Origin: Candidatus Cybelea sp.
GTDB lineage: Bacteria > Vulcanimicrobiota > Vulcanimicrobiia > Vulcanimicrobiales > Vulcanimicrobiaceae
Assembly (NCBI GenBank): GCA_036489315.1
Contig: DASXFZ010000026.1
Coordinates: forward strand, 24,841 to 88,840
DNA: 64,000 nucleotides
Direction of reading: 5' to 3'
Under the pieces are notes generated by a model. The model searched no databases. It was given only the letters and a program-made list of their open reading frames with translations, and was not told the origin of the DNA. Made by a program: the position numbers and the translations under genes. Of this stretch, positions 17,901 to 26,045 are shown piece by piece; position 1 is the stretch's first letter, and each line of letters begins with the position of its first letter.

Positions 17901-20900
17901 GCGCGTGCGTGACCGGCGTCACCGTCAGTCCTTCGTACTCGCTGGATTCGGCGGCACGCGCGGCTCTGCGGTGATTGCGAATTACGCGCAGCATTGGCTC
18001 GCGGTTTGCTTCAAATCGGGCAAACGAACCGAGCTGCTGCGCCATCTCCGCCGAGGTGCGATACGCGGCGCCGGTCATCAGCGACGTGATGGCACCGCAC
18101 CAGCCGAAGCCTTCTTCCGAATCGTACGGCAAGCCCATACGCATCAGTAATGTGCCTAAATTCGCATAGCCGAGGCCGAGCGTGCGATAGCCGTGATTCT
18201 TCTCGGCGATTTTGCGCGACGGCATCTGCCCCATCGTCACCGAGATCTCGAGCGTCGTCGTCCAAATGCGAGCCGCTTCGGCGAACCGTTTCGAGTCGAA
18301 GTTACCGTCATCGTTGAGGAATTTAACGAGGTTTAGGCTCGCGAGATTGCAGTTGTGGGCGATGAGGCCTTCGGCGATCACTGAGTGCGTCACGGGTTCG
18401 GTAATATCGTAAACCGTGGCGACCCCATCGGCAACGACGGAGGCGACCCTCGGAGCGCGCGGGTTCTTGAGCTGCGCGGTAAAAGGCGACTCGCAGAGTT
18501 CCTGGGCAACGCGCTCCTTGTCAGCGGAACACGGGAAGCCGACGAGCGACACGAACTTGCGCGACTGCTGATTGTAAAGGCGAAGCTGACCCTGCGGGTT
18601 CTTCCGCCCGGCGGGATGCATCCACGATATCCGCGACGTCATGCCGAGATCGGAGAGCAGCAGCTGAACGGAGCGCAGCAGTGTCGGCGAGGAAGACGCG
18701 AGCATCACTTCCTTCTCGGCCGCTTTGCCGTTCTTGCGGATACATCCGTCGGCCGAGAAGAGGCCCTGAAGGTATGCAACCTTGAGATCTTCCGGCACGC
18801 CGTGGATCGCCGTCGGCACGTCTTTGTACAGAGCCGTCGCTTGTTTAAAACCGTAACGCTGCTGTAAATAGGAAACCAGCGACGCTTGCGACGCACCGGT
18901 CTGCATCACGCCGTTGCTCTGCGTGGAGACCCGGCTCGCCCGGACCATCGATGGCGCGCTGGAGGAACCTACCGCAGCGGCTTTGAGCTCGTTGAGCTGC
19001 GAGGTCATGAACTCGGCGGTACGCTGCTCGCGCGGACCGAAGACGAGCGCGACCGTGTCCTTATTGAAGACGCCGTCGCCCGTCAGCCATCCGAGCATCT
19101 GCCACCGCTTGACGTCGGCCGGATCGGACGCGAAAGATACGGGATTACCGGTCTCGCGGATCTCGACCCGATCTTCGAGCGGAACGAGCTCGTCCAGGCG
19201 CTTCCAAGCACCTTCAAGGGTAAGGAATTTGTGATCGCCCGTCGCGCGGATCTCGCGGCCGTCGGCGAGTTTCATGCGATAGACTTGCCGTTCGCCGACC
19301 TTGGTGATGTAGGCCGGGCGATGGGCGCTCAAACGCCGGTGATCTTGCTCCGAGTGAATATCGGTCGTAACGAGGACGCGCTGCCCGCTCTCTTGGCGTT
19401 CGAAGAGCTCTTCGACGGTTCGTAATCCGTCAGGCGTGCTGATGCGCGTCTCCGGCGCAAAGCACGCCGTATCATCGATGAAAACGTACTCGGAGCAGTT
19501 ATGGACCTTCAAGCCATTTGCTACGAAGTGCTGCGTGTCGGGCTCGGTTAAATCGAAGACGTCAGCGATGCCGGACGCCTCAAGCGAATGAAAGTCATCG
19601 GAGAGCGATACGCCAGGCCGTAACCCTGCATCGAACCCACCCGAGATTTGAAGCTGGTCGCCCGAAAGTTCGGACTTAATTGCAAACGAGAGCAACAGCA
19701 GCTGCAGCTGCTTGAGCAGTTCCGCAGAGCACGAGTGCAGGACGCTCGACGCCGCGCCGCTTTCGCCGAGCACAATCTCAGAGTTGACCGTTAGGAGTCC
19801 CCTGATGAGCTCTGCGGCCGACTTACGCTCGAGGGCGAAGACAGTGGGACTGAAAGCCTTAATCGAAGCATTTTCGTCACGCACGACGTAGGCTGCGACG
19901 TCAGGCCGGGTCGCCTCGACATCTCGACGGCGTGACGTTAAACGCGAGCCTGAAAGCGCCGGCTGCCTAACCGGGGCGACGGTCGCGCAGCACTCGCCGA
20001 TGGCGAATCCGATTTCGAAGGCAACGCGCTCATCGAGGGTGACGGTGCCGAAGCCGGAGCCGCTGAGGACGAGGCGATCGCCTTCGCGCAGCTCGCCGGC
20101 GGGAACGTCGCCTCGATTCTCGGTCCAAACCTTATGATCGGCGGTGAGCTTGAGTTCGTATCCGGCTTTCGTGCGAAGACGATAGACCGGCTTGGTTCCC
20201 GTGGGGAAAATCTTGCTGACGAAGTGCGGTCGGCCGTCGCCGCCGATGACGAACGCCGCCTTTCCGACCAGATCTTCAATGCGAGCCGGACCGTCGGCCA
20301 TCGCGACCAGCGTATCGCCGGTAACGCATGGATTTGTTGCGTTGATGCGATCGTCGTTCGAACACGTATGCCACTCTTGAATCGTATCGTCGTACTGCAG
20401 GCCGGGGTCGGCGCACTGCCACGCGGCGACGGCGATCTCTTCCCAGAGGTCTCGCGCTTTGATGCGCTTGACGATGTCGCCGGTCGTGCGGGATGTCAGC
20501 AGCCAGTCGGCGTCGCGCTCGAGCGCGTCGAAGAAGCCGTTGCTCAGGCGGACCGAGTTGTTGGAGTTCTGCCCCGAGACGGTAACGTAGGCTTCGGAAT
20601 CCCACGCGGTGTCGTACTGCTCGACCTCCAACCGCGTGTAGCCCTGGCGCGCGTAGTCGAGCGCGTTCTGCGCCGCGCCCGAGGGAATGCCGGCGTTAAT
20701 TGCATCGCGAATCGCGTGGCGCAGCGACGCGTTGAGCGCCGGATCGAGGCGCGCGGATTCGGGGACGCGCGTGTCGTGCGCGGCCGTAACGATCGCGTTG
20801 AGGTTGCGTTCGAAAATGCGCGCGCCGATGACGAGATCGGCGACCTTGCGCTCTTCGCGGACCTTCCAGTTGACGAACTCTTCGATATCGGGGTGATCGG

Positions 20901-21750
20901 CGTTGAGCACCACCATCTTGGCCGCGCGGCGCGTGGTGCCGCCCGATTTGATGGCACCCGCCGCACGATCGAAAACTTTGAGGAACGACATCAAGCCGCT
21001 CGACGTGCCGCCGCCGGTAAGCTTCTCGCCAGCCGCGCGCAGCTTCGAGAAGTTTGCGCCGCTGCCGCTGCCGCCCTTAAAGATACGCGCCTCGCGCATC
21101 ACGCCGTCGAAGATGCCGCCTTCGTTGACGAGGTCGTCCTCGATGCCGAGAATGAAGCACGCGCTGACCTGCGGGTGCGTAAACGTATCGGCGGAGGGTT
21201 TGGGCAGCTGATTGCCGGCGTCGACGTACCAATGCCCTTGCGCCGGCCCGGAGATGCCGTACGCCCAGTGCAGCCCCGTGTTGAACCACTGCGGCGAGTT
21301 CGGGGCGCCGATCTGGCGCGCCAGCATCGCGCACATCTCGTCGTAGTAGATCTGCGCGTCGTTTTCCGTGTCGAAGTAGCCGTGCTTCCAGCCCCAGTAG
21401 GTCCAGCAGCCGGCCATCCGGCTAAAAACCTGACGAGCATCGCGCTCCGGGCCGAACTGGTCGTCCCGGGAAAGCGTATCGAGGGCGGTGCCGTCGGCGA
21501 CCGAGCGCGAAAGCCACCCCGGCACGCCGTCTTCCTCGACGCGCACCGTATGCTTGGGCACCCCAGCCTTGCGGCAGTACTTCTGAGCGAGCACGTCCAC
21601 CGCGACCTGGCTCCATGCGGCCGGAACCATGACATCTTTGGCCTCAAAGATCACCGAGCCGTCAGGATTGACGATCTTGGAGGTCCGCGGCTCAAAAATG
21701 ACGCCCGCATAAGGGTCGCCGGGGGCGGAGTAAGTGCGCGAAAACTTCAT
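14905..21750 (-). CDS. nrdJ: Adenosylcobalamin-dependent ribonucleotide reductase NrdJ (class II) with three inteins
   Basis: The reading frame encodes 2281 aa; after removal of three inteins the enzyme is 1201 aa. Exteins are residues 1-474, 752-762, 1134-1323 and 1756-2281. Landmarks: [12 protein letters not shown] (N-terminal redox Cys region), [25 protein letters not shown] (active site, interrupted twice), [19 protein letters not shown] (loop, interrupted once), and a C-terminal zinc-ribbon-like tail with CSECG and [13 protein letters not shown] typical of long NrdJ. The enzyme reduces ribonucleotides to deoxyribonucleotides with coenzyme B12 and works with or without oxygen. It is transcribed alone from a region with putative NrdR boxes. 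No other ribonucleotide reductase is in the window. The start ATG at 21750 is followed by [10 protein letters not shown], a normal NrdJ start. Confidence 0.95.
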   Translation of the reverse strand: MKFSRTYSAPGDPYAGVIFEPRTSKIVNPDGSVIFEAKDVMVPAAWSQVAVDVLAQKYCRKAGVPKHTVRVEEDGVPGWLSRSVADGTALDTLSRDDQFGPERDARQVFSRMAGCWTYWGWKHGYFDTENDAQIYYDEMCAMLARQIGAPNSPQWFNTGLHWAYGISGPAQGHWYVDAGNQLPKPSADTFTHPQVSACFILGIEDDLVNEGGIFDGVMREARIFKGGSGSGANFSKLRAAGEKLTGGGTSSGLMSFLKVFDRAAGAIKSGGTTRRAAKMVVLNADHPDIEEFVNWKVREERKVADLVIGARIFERNLNAIVTAAHDTRVPESARLDPALNASLRHAIRDAINAGIPSGAAQNALDYARQGYTRLEVEQYDTAWDSEAYVTVSGQNSNNSVRLSNGFFDALERDADWLLTSRTTGDIVKRIKARDLWEEIAVAAWQCADPGLQYDDTIQEWHTCSNDDRINATNPCVTGDTLVAMADGPARIEDLVGKAAFVIGGDGRPHFVSKIFPTGTKPVYRLRTKAGYELKLTADHKVWTENRGDVPAGELREGDRLVLSGSGFGTVTLDERVAFEIGFAIGECCATVAPVRQPALSGSRLTSRRRDVEATRPDVAAYVVRDENASIKAFSPTVFALERKSAAELIRGLLTVNSEIVLGESGAASSVLHSCSAELLKQLQLLLLSFAIKSELSGDQLQISGGFDAGLRPGVSLSDDFHSLEASGIADVFDLTEPDTQHFVANGLKVHNCSEYVFIDDTACFAPETRISTPDGLRTVEELFERQESGQRVLVTTDIHSEQDHRRLSAHRPAYITKVGERQVYRMKLADGREIRATGDHKFLTLEGAWKRLDELVPLEDRVEIRETGNPVSFASDPADVKRWQMLGWLTGDGVFNKDTVALVFGPREQRTAEFMTSQLNELKAAAVGSSSAPSMVRASRVSTQSNGVMQTGASQASLVSYLQQRYGFKQATALYKDVPTAIHGVPEDLKVAYLQGLFSADGCIRKNGKAAEKEVMLASSSPTLLRSVQLLLSDLGMTSRISWMHPAGRKNPQGQLRLYNQQSRKFVSLVGFPCSADKERVAQELCESPFTAQLKNPRAPRVASVVADGVATVYDITEPVTHSVIAEGLIAHNCNLASLNLVKFLNDDGNFDSKRFAEAARIWTTTLEISVTMGQMPSRKIAEKNHGYRTLGLGYANLGTLLMRMGLPYDSEEGFGWCGAITSLMTGAAYRTSAEMAQQLGSFARFEANREPMLRVIRNHRRAARAAESSEYEGLTVTPVTHAPTLFTQATWALARKMWDDALSIGEVAGFRNAQTVVIAPTGCLTGNSLVSTDRGLTRLRRLGDVDGSKWQDIDVRVLTDDGEQRATKFFVNGISPTRRIKTAGGYTIQGTPEHRVKVVDRESGELAWKRLAEVAAGDTVALSMGGFAGQPQSVTLPPLGEQHWNADFTTTTPANLTSDLAELVGYFMGSGTLNARGLRLTVSQDDPDVRHRLVALARQLFGVEATVTDKPGSFEIGLHSVPLAMWWQACGFAKHHPSTDVRGKSYVSHVPDAILASNDPAIYVAFVRGLFEADATLINGSVHFSTANESLIDDVRTVLLTLGIPTRTRTDKTGWSASDLYVLRVRNAEHARKFQQLVGFMGERKLGAMRPSETWQGTKGDRVFLRKDVLRTLVPHSSELYPRTTLYGYRHAGAISRTAACELLERTGSDELKSALEFFYDDVATNEDGGEQFTFDLSVPANVTYFANGFVSHNTIGLVMDCDTTGIEPDFALVKFKKLAGGGYFKIVNQSVDAALHKLGYSKEQIEAIENYAKGTGTLEGAPHINRATLKAKGFDEAAIAKLEAGLPSAFELPFVFNKFVLGEDFCKERLGLTEEQLNDWSFSLLRDGLGFTTQQIEEASAHICGRMTVEGAPDLNNEHLAVFDCATPCGKFGERYIRPLAHVDMMAAAQPFVSGAISKTVNFPQTATIAEVKEAYRYSWERMIKALAIYRDGSKLSQPLAASYDFGGDTSQEESGAAQTPQPFATPMQIAERLVYRYIAKRRPMPQRRSGYTQKATIAGHKVYLRTGEYEGGQLGEIFIDMHKEGAAFRSLMNNFAIAISLGLQHGVPLEEFVEAFTFTRFEPNGPVVGHDHIKMATSILDYIFRELAVSYLGRYDLAHVQPSMQMDAMGPEVQDDYIAEEEGGVNVLPAGVVEMLHPVSTHLHPGQEPSPASPSIVATNPGGAGGTAVALLARTEAINASKAKGYTGNACSECGQLTMVRNGACEKCDSCGATSGCS
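16486..17781 (-). mobile_element. Intein 3 of NrdJ (432 aa), inserted at APTG|TIGLVMD
   Basis: This intein occupies residues 1324-1755 of the NrdJ precursor. Block A is [14 protein letters not shown], block B is [12 protein letters not shown], and the C-terminal blocks are [20 protein letters not shown], followed by Thr as the +1 residue. A LAGLIDADG-type homing endonuclease domain is present: [12 protein letters not shown] and [12 protein letters not shown] are the two motif helices. In the first, the usual acidic residue (GDG) is replaced (GSG), so the nuclease may be dead while splicing residues are intact. The insertion splits the conserved APTGTIG loop of the reductase. Confidence 0.92.
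18352..19464 (-). mobile_element. Intein 2 of NrdJ (371 aa), inserted at [12 protein letters not shown]
   Basis: This intein occupies residues 763-1133. Block A is [14 protein letters not shown], block B is [13 protein letters not shown], and the C-terminal end is [20 protein letters not shown] with Cys as +1 residue. The endonuclease domain has both LAGLIDADG helices with their acidic residues, [11 protein letters not shown] and [13 protein letters not shown], so it is the most likely active homing endonuclease of the three. Its +1 Cys is the Cys of CNLASLNL, which by family knowledge is one of the redox-active cysteines of NrdJ. Confidence 0.93.
19498..20328 (-). mobile_element. Intein 1 of NrdJ (277 aa), inserted at INATNP|CSEYVF, endonuclease degenerate
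   Basis: This intein occupies residues 475-751. Block A is [13 protein letters not shown], block B is [13 protein letters not shown], and the C terminus is [20 protein letters not shown] with Cys +1. The middle is short, and the expected LAGLIDADG helices survive only as traces ([11 protein letters not shown] and [12 protein letters not shown], without the catalytic acidic residues), so this is a degrading or former homing intein that should still splice. It sits immediately before the Cys of the NxCxE active-site motif of the reductase. Confidence 0.92.
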
Positions 21751-21822
21751 ACGTGGCTCCTCGATTCTTCCTCGATGATATCGAACACGCGTTCGAACGA
21801 AATGGCTTCGCGTCGCGCGGGT

Positions 21823-21870
21823 TGGTTACCTATTGTGGCATATCGAGCTAGAAACCACAAGATATGGTGG
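21823..21870 (-). promoter_or_regulatory. Putative pair of NrdR boxes upstream of nrdJ
   Basis: The plus strand at 21855-21870 reads CCACAAGATATGGTGG. On the nrdJ strand it is CCACCATATCTTGTGG, which agrees with the NrdR consensus ACACWATATNTTGTGT except at the two ends and position 5. A weaker half-matching box (TGGTTACCTATTGTGG, 21823-21838) lies exactly 32 bases centre to centre away, the three-turn spacing seen for NrdR box pairs. The boxes are 73-120 bases upstream of the nrdJ start, in the gap shared with the divergent yqeG gene. No nrdR gene is in the window. Confidence 0.5.
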
Positions 21871-21961
21871 TCGTCGGTGAAATCCTTGTGCAGGCGCTGT
21901 GGTTAGACTCGGCTTCCTGTGGACAGGGAGCGCGCTAAGCGGGCGAGCATGAGGACCGCAT

Positions 21962-22489
21962 GTGGAGAGTCCCGAGGATACCGGGGATAACCCCTGCAAA
22001 ACGCCTGCCATGTTCGGCCCCGACCGCTTTGCCCCGCGACTGTACGACGTGCCTCACGAGGAGCTGGAGGCAGCGGGCATCCGCGGCCTGATCGTCGACC
22101 TCGATAATACGCTGCTGGGCTTTCGGGAGACCGAGCTCGGCCACGAGCACGTCTCGTGGGTCGCCCGGGCGCACGACCGCGGATTCCGCATCGTCATGCT
22201 CTCGAACAACTTTTCGGAGCGGGTGACTGGGCTGGCGGCGCGCCTTCAGGTCGAATGTATTCCCAATGCGCTCAAACCGCTGCCGTTCGGCTTCCTGCGC
22301 GCCAAGCGCCGTCTGCAGATGAGCCGGCACGAGATCGCCGTCGTCGGGGATCAGCTCTTCACCGACGTCCTGGGCGGTAAGCTTTGCGGCCTCTACACGA
22401 TCCTCACCGAGCCGATCGAGCTCAAGGACTTTGCGGTGACACGCGTCTTCCGTTACTTCGAGCGCATCATGCTGCGGGGCCGGCGATGA
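21962..22489 (+). CDS. YqeG family HAD IIIA-type phosphatase
   Basis: This is a 175-aa HAD-superfamily protein. The catalytic loop is IVDLDNTLLG with nucleophile Asp46 and acid/base Asp48. Motif II is VMLSNN, the Lys is in ALKPLPFGF, and motif IV is VVGDQLFTDVLGG. The spacing and the conserved NALKP block are those of the YqeG family (yeast Gep4-like; phosphatidylglycerophosphate phosphatase has been proposed for plastid and cyanobacterial relatives). The gene is divergent from nrdJ and coupled by ATGA overlap to aroE, an arrangement (yqeG beside aroE) common in Gram-positive and related bacteria. The exact start is uncertain; the first about 16 residues are not conserved. Confidence 0.88.
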   Translation: MESPEDTGDNPCKTPAMFGPDRFAPRLYDVPHEELEAAGIRGLIVDLDNTLLGFRETELGHEHVSWVARAHDRGFRIVMLSNNFSERVTGLAARLQVECIPNALKPLPFGFLRAKRRLQMSRHEIAVVGDQLFTDVLGGKLCGLYTILTEPIELKDFAVTRVFRYFERIMLRGRR

Positions 22490-23226
22490 TGAAGCTCGCA
22501 CTCATCGGCGATCCGGTCGAGCATAGCGCCAGCCCCTCGCTGCAGCGCGGCTTCCTTGAAGAGGCCGGCATCGACGGCGATTATCTGGCCATTCGCGTGC
22601 CGTCGGGCGAGGGCGGGCGCACGATCCGGCGCCTCCGCGAAGACGGCTTCACCGGCTGCAACATCACCTATCCGCTCAAAGAAGAAGCCTTCGAAGCCTG
22701 CGAGGCGCTCACCGACGAAGGGCGGCGCGCCCAAGCCGTCAACACAATTTTCTTCGGTCATCAGACGCTCGGCACGATCACCGACGGCATCGGTGCGCGC
22801 ACCGCGATCGAGGCGCTGCTCGACGAGCCGGTCGCGCTCAAACGAATCGGCGTGCTCGGTTACGGCGCGAGCGCGCGAGCGATTCTTGCCGAGCTGCACG
22901 ACACCGACGCCTACACGTTCGTTTGGGGCCGCGATGCCGATCGGGTGAGCGCCGCGTGCAATATCTTCGAAGCGCGTCCCTGGCCGCCGGAGAATCCGCC
23001 TGAAATCGTCGTGAGCACGCTGCCGCCCGAAGCGCGCCTGCCCGAAGAGCTCGTGGCGCAGCTGCGCGCTGCCGATCTCGTGATGGATGCAAACTACGGG
23101 TCGCGCGCGAACTTGGGGCGCCAGCTCGGCCGGGAAGTCGTCTCCGGCGACGCGATGCTCGAGGCGCAAGCGCGCGCGAGCTTCGATTTCTGGCTCGCGC
23201 ATTTGGATCGCGTTTCCAATACCTAG
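22486..23226 (+). CDS. aroE: Shikimate dehydrogenase
   Basis: This enzyme of about 246 aa reduces 3-dehydroshikimate to shikimate with NADPH. The N-terminal substrate domain has GDPVEHSASPSL and CNITYPLKE with the catalytic Lys65, and the matching Asp100 lies in GTITDGIG. The nucleotide-binding domain begins IGVLGYGASARAIL, a Rossmann Gly-rich loop, and includes VVSTLPPEA. The start overlaps the yqeG stop (ATGATG at 22486-22491; either ATG is possible). A longer frame from 22384 lies inside yqeG and is not used. The type II dehydroquinase (aroQ) of the same pathway is at 37885. Confidence 0.9.
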   Translation: MMKLALIGDPVEHSASPSLQRGFLEEAGIDGDYLAIRVPSGEGGRTIRRLREDGFTGCNITYPLKEEAFEACEALTDEGRRAQAVNTIFFGHQTLGTITDGIGARTAIEALLDEPVALKRIGVLGYGASARAILAELHDTDAYTFVWGRDADRVSAACNIFEARPWPPENPPEIVVSTLPPEARLPEELVAQLRAADLVMDANYGSRANLGRQLGREVVSGDAMLEAQARASFDFWLAHLDRVSNT

Positions 23227-23234
23227 CCGCCAGC

Positions 23235-23861
23235 GTGTACGTACCGCCGCTCTTTGAGGTTACCGATCGGCATTGGATGCTCGACCTCATCGAACGCTAT
23301 CCGTTCGGGATGCTCGTGACCGCCGATGCGGAGTATCCGCGCGTTTCGCACTTGCCGCTGATCGCACAAGAACGAGGCGGCGAGCTGTGGATCGTCGGAC
23401 ACGTCGCCCGCGCGAATCCCCATGCGCAGTCGATTCGCGACGGCGTGCCGGCGACGATCGTCTTCGAGGGAGCGCACGCATACATTTCGGCGGCGTGGTA
23501 CGAAGCGCCATACGAAACCGTCCCTACGTGGAACTACAGCGCGGTGCACGCAAACGGGCGGCTTGCGGGGTTCGACGCGTGGACGGCCGTGAGGCTCCTA
23601 AGCGAGAAGATGGAGCGCGGAAGGCCGGATCCCTGGGAGCCGTCGCGGCTGACCGTCGATTATCGAGAGAGCCAGCTGCGGGGAATCGTGGCGTTCGAGT
23701 TACGCGCCGCGAAGATTTACGCGAAGGCGAAGTTGAGTCAGAATCGCACGCTGGCGGACCGGCTTCGCGTTATCGAAAACCTTGAAGCTTCAGAGAATCA
23801 AGTCGACCGCGATTGCGCTGTGGAGATGATTCGCACCTTGCCCCGCCCCAGGCCGGCTTAG
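23235..23861 (+). CDS. PaiB-family FMN-binding negative transcriptional regulator
   Basis: This is a 208-aa protein of the PaiB family, a split-barrel flavin-binding fold. Typical blocks are MYVPPLFEVTDRHWMLDLI, PFGMLVTADAEYPRVSHLPL, GHVARANPHAQ, AYISAAWYEAPYETVPTWNY and the C-terminal LRGIVAFELRAAKIYAKAKL with SQNRTLADR. Family members were described as repressors of protease and sporulation genes in Bacillus, but the molecular role is poorly defined. The start is a GTG nine bases after aroE, so it may be the third gene of the yqeG-aroE unit. Confidence 0.9.
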   Translation: MYVPPLFEVTDRHWMLDLIERYPFGMLVTADAEYPRVSHLPLIAQERGGELWIVGHVARANPHAQSIRDGVPATIVFEGAHAYISAAWYEAPYETVPTWNYSAVHANGRLAGFDAWTAVRLLSEKMERGRPDPWEPSRLTVDYRESQLRGIVAFELRAAKIYAKAKLSQNRTLADRLRVIENLEASENQVDRDCAVEMIRTLPRPRPA

Positions 23862-23898
23862 CGTACGACCGCGAGCTCCTCGCAATCATCGCACAATC

Positions 23899-24323
23899 AT
23901 GATCGATGCTTTTCTCGCTTGCCAACTCTTCGTGGTGCTGTTCGTCGCTCTGCACGACTGGATACCGCTGGGAAGGCTGAACAACCTCAAAGCGGTCCAT
24001 TCGGCGGACCCAAGGTCAAAACTCGTGCGAGTAACCGTGTTAAGCACATTGCCGTTTGCAATAGGCTTCGTCGGAAGCGCCTATTATGCTTCGACGCACC
24101 TTCCCATGTGGCTGGTGTGGTTGCTTTGGATCACCTACGGTGGAGCGACGTACGGCGTGCTCCGTACCTGGTACGTACCGTACCTGCTCGTTCCCGAGCC
24201 GGCGCGCGCGGCGCGCTATCAGTTAATGTTCGCGAACACCCACACCACGTCGTGTTTCACGCTGTCTTGATTGCGACCGTGGTGCTGCTCGTAAGTCTAA
24301 CCTACACGCGGATTTTTGGCTGA
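23899..24323 (+). pseudogene. Small multi-spanning membrane protein gene, frameshifted near its 3' end
   Basis: The first 110 residues form a good membrane protein: a hydrophobic start FLACQLFVVLFVALHDWIPL, a helix around TLPFAIGFVGSAYYAST, another around WLVWLLWITYGGATYGVL, then TWYVPYLLVPEPARAARYQL and MFANTH. The frame then ends after a short odd tail at 24270. The next frame contains HVVFHAVLIATVVLLVSL and stops at 24323, an obvious last transmembrane helix. Related proteins that I recall carry a loop between the MF-x-x-TH motif and the final helix, so a deletion of part of that loop with a change of frame fits best. The family is not named. Downstream of the PaiB gene by 37 bases. Confidence 0.5.
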
Positions 24324-24459
24324 TGCGCGTTCCTTCAAAAGGGTTCGTGCTCCGGCAGCCCCTGCGGTGCGAAGGCGGTATCTTTGGCGATGAATAGCGT
24401 CACAGCACATCCGAAGAGCGCGTTTAGAGAATAAGAACCGGAAACCGGCGAGGTGCCCT

Positions 24460-25767
24460 ATGCTACGCCTTTCATGTGCTATTCTCGCTGCTCTTGCGAT
24501 CGTCGCTCCCGTCGAGCTTACTGCCGATCCAGCCGAACGAACGAGCACGGTTGCCGAACGCCGGCTGATCAATCTCACCGTCTATAACGGCGGAACGGCG
24601 CTTATCCGCGATCGCCGGGTCGTACGGCTGGAACCGGAGCTTAACGGTCTCGCCTGGCGCGACGTTAGCGCGGATATGGATGCCACCTCCGCGCTGCTCG
24701 AGCCCGTCGGCGGCAGCGATACGATCGCGGTGCGGGAGCAGAACTTCGACTACGACCTTGTGAGTTCCGAAGCGCTGCTGCGAAAGTACGTCGGGCGCGA
24801 CGTAACGGTCGTCCACGAACCGCGCTTCGCCGGCGACCGTGAGACACGCGAGACGGCACGTATTTTGAGCGTCGATGACGGAATCGTTCTGCAGTATCAC
24901 AGTGGAATCGAAACGGGACTTCGCGGCCACATCCTGTTCCCGGTAGCGGTGAACGGCTTTCGCGACCGCCCGACCCTGGTGATCGATCTCGATAGCTCGC
25001 AAGACGCCTCCGAGACGCTCGACTTGAGTTATCTCACGCGTGGCATGAGCTGGAGGGCAGACTACGTCGGCGTGGTCTCGGCCGACCAAACGCGCCTGTC
25101 GCTTAACGGCCTGGTAACGCTTTCCAATACCAGCGGCGAATCGTATGAGGACGCGCATTTGCAGCTGGTCGCCGGAAACGTCAACATCGTAGAACCTCCG
25201 GAAGTGGTCGATCGCGCCCTGCGCACGATCGGACGCGTTACAACCAACGCGGGTGCAAATGTCGAACAAGAAAATTACTTCGAATACCACCTTTACACGC
25301 TCGCTCGGCCAACCACGGTCCTCAACGATCAGACGAAGCAGCTCACGCTGCTAAACGCCCGAGGTATTCCGATCCGCGAAAGCCTCGAGCTGCGCGGGTC
25401 GCCCGACTATTACCGCAGCGCCGAGCCCGATATCGGCGACCGGCTCCCGGTCGGCGCATACCTCACGTTTGAAAATCGAGGCGGCGACCTCGGGATCCCA
25501 CTGCCCGGCGGCGTTGTCCGACTCTACAAAAACGACTCGCATAAGCAACTGCAGTTTCTCGGCTCCGACTCGATCGATCACACGCCGCGTAACGAGAGGG
25601 TGCGCCTGCACGTCGGCGATGCCTTTGACGTCACCGCGCGCAAGAAGCAGACGGACTTCCACTTCCTCTCGCCGTGTCGTACGTCGAGCTCGTATCGAAT
25701 CGTCCTCGCAAATGCGAAGAGCACTGCCCAGAACGTGCTCCTCGTCGAACCGATTCCCAGCCAATGA
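24460..25767 (+). CDS. DUF4139 domain protein, cut short by an in-frame TGA
   Basis: This is a secreted all-beta protein of 435 aa as read, with a signal peptide (LSCAILAALAIVAPVELTAD). Segments LTVYNGGTALIRDRR, LDLSYLTRGMSWRADYVGVV, GLVTLSNTSGESYEDAHLQL and AFDVTARKKQTDFHF are typical of DUF4139 proteins, whose function is unknown. The frame ends with VEPIPSQ and TGA at 25765-25767. It continues in the same frame for 42 more codons with the expected C terminus, and the TGA falls where relatives usually have Trp (EPIP-x-x-W). A TGG to TGA change is therefore the simplest explanation. The complete gene would be 24460-25896, 478 codons. Confidence 0.82.
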   Translation: MLRLSCAILAALAIVAPVELTADPAERTSTVAERRLINLTVYNGGTALIRDRRVVRLEPELNGLAWRDVSADMDATSALLEPVGGSDTIAVREQNFDYDLVSSEALLRKYVGRDVTVVHEPRFAGDRETRETARILSVDDGIVLQYHSGIETGLRGHILFPVAVNGFRDRPTLVIDLDSSQDASETLDLSYLTRGMSWRADYVGVVSADQTRLSLNGLVTLSNTSGESYEDAHLQLVAGNVNIVEPPEVVDRALRTIGRVTTNAGANVEQENYFEYHLYTLARPTTVLNDQTKQLTLLNARGIPIRESLELRGSPDYYRSAEPDIGDRLPVGAYLTFENRGGDLGIPLPGGVVRLYKNDSHKQLQFLGSDSIDHTPRNERVRLHVGDAFDVTARKKQTDFHFLSPCRTSSSYRIVLANAKSTAQNVLLVEPIPSQ

Positions 25768-25896
25768 CAGATCACCCAGGAGAACATGCCGTACGTAAAA
25801 TCATCCGCTTCGACCGCGAGCTGGAATCTGCGCGTCCCGGCCGACGGGCAATCGACGCTGACGTATACGGCAGATGTTAGTTGGTGCTTCGACTAA
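25768..25896 (+). other. In-frame C-terminal remainder of the DUF4139 gene after the TGA
   Basis: Directly after the TGA the same frame reads QITQENMPYVKSSASTASWN and LRVPADGQSTLTYTADVSW, then CFD and TAA. These are the standard last beta-strands of DUF4139 domains. The segment has no plausible start of its own, so it is either lost from the product or reached only by readthrough. It ends 12 bases before the tRNA-Ser 3' end on the other strand. Confidence 0.75.
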
Positions 25897-25908
25897 AGCG
25901 GGGCACCC

Positions 25909-25999
25909 TGGCGGAGAGGGAGGGATTCGAACCCTCGAGAGGCTCAACACCTCTGCTCGCTTTCCAAGCGAGTGCCTTCAACCGCTCGACCACCTCTCC
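25909..25999 (-). tRNA. tRNA-Ser (anticodon GGA)
   Basis: The minus strand folds into a class II tRNA. The acceptor stem is GGAGAGG/CCTCTCC with discriminator G and encoded CCA. The anticodon stem CTCGC/GCGAG carries the loop TTGGAAA (anticodon GGA). The long variable arm is AGAGG/CCTCT, and the T arm is GAGGG-TTCGAAT-CCCTC. The serine type follows from both anticodon and long variable arm. Confidence 0.97.
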
Positions 26000-26045
26000 A
26001 GGGCTAAATGCGGTTGGCGCTCGCCTAGCGAACTCCTCGGCGGGA

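Noticed and set aside
21751..21822. Cobalamin riboswitch in the nrdJ leader
   Set aside because: The leader before the start is too short and lacks the B12-box core; NrdR boxes explain the region better.
20134..21906. A 590-codon plus-strand open frame over the 5' part of nrdJ
   Set aside because: It is antisense to conserved NrdJ sequence, with repetitive Arg/Val/Asp composition and no recognisable motif.
24324..24459. Minus-strand frame with TLFIAKDTAFAPQGLPEHEP ending near 24346
   Set aside because: It looks protein-like but has a stop upstream after about 40 codons and no good start. At most it is a gene remnant, too weak to annotate.
25765..25767. Selenocysteine or reassigned-TGA reading of the DUF4139 stop
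   Set aside because: Many genes in the window end in TGA with normal overlaps, Trp rather than Cys is expected at the site, and no SECIS-like hairpin is evident.
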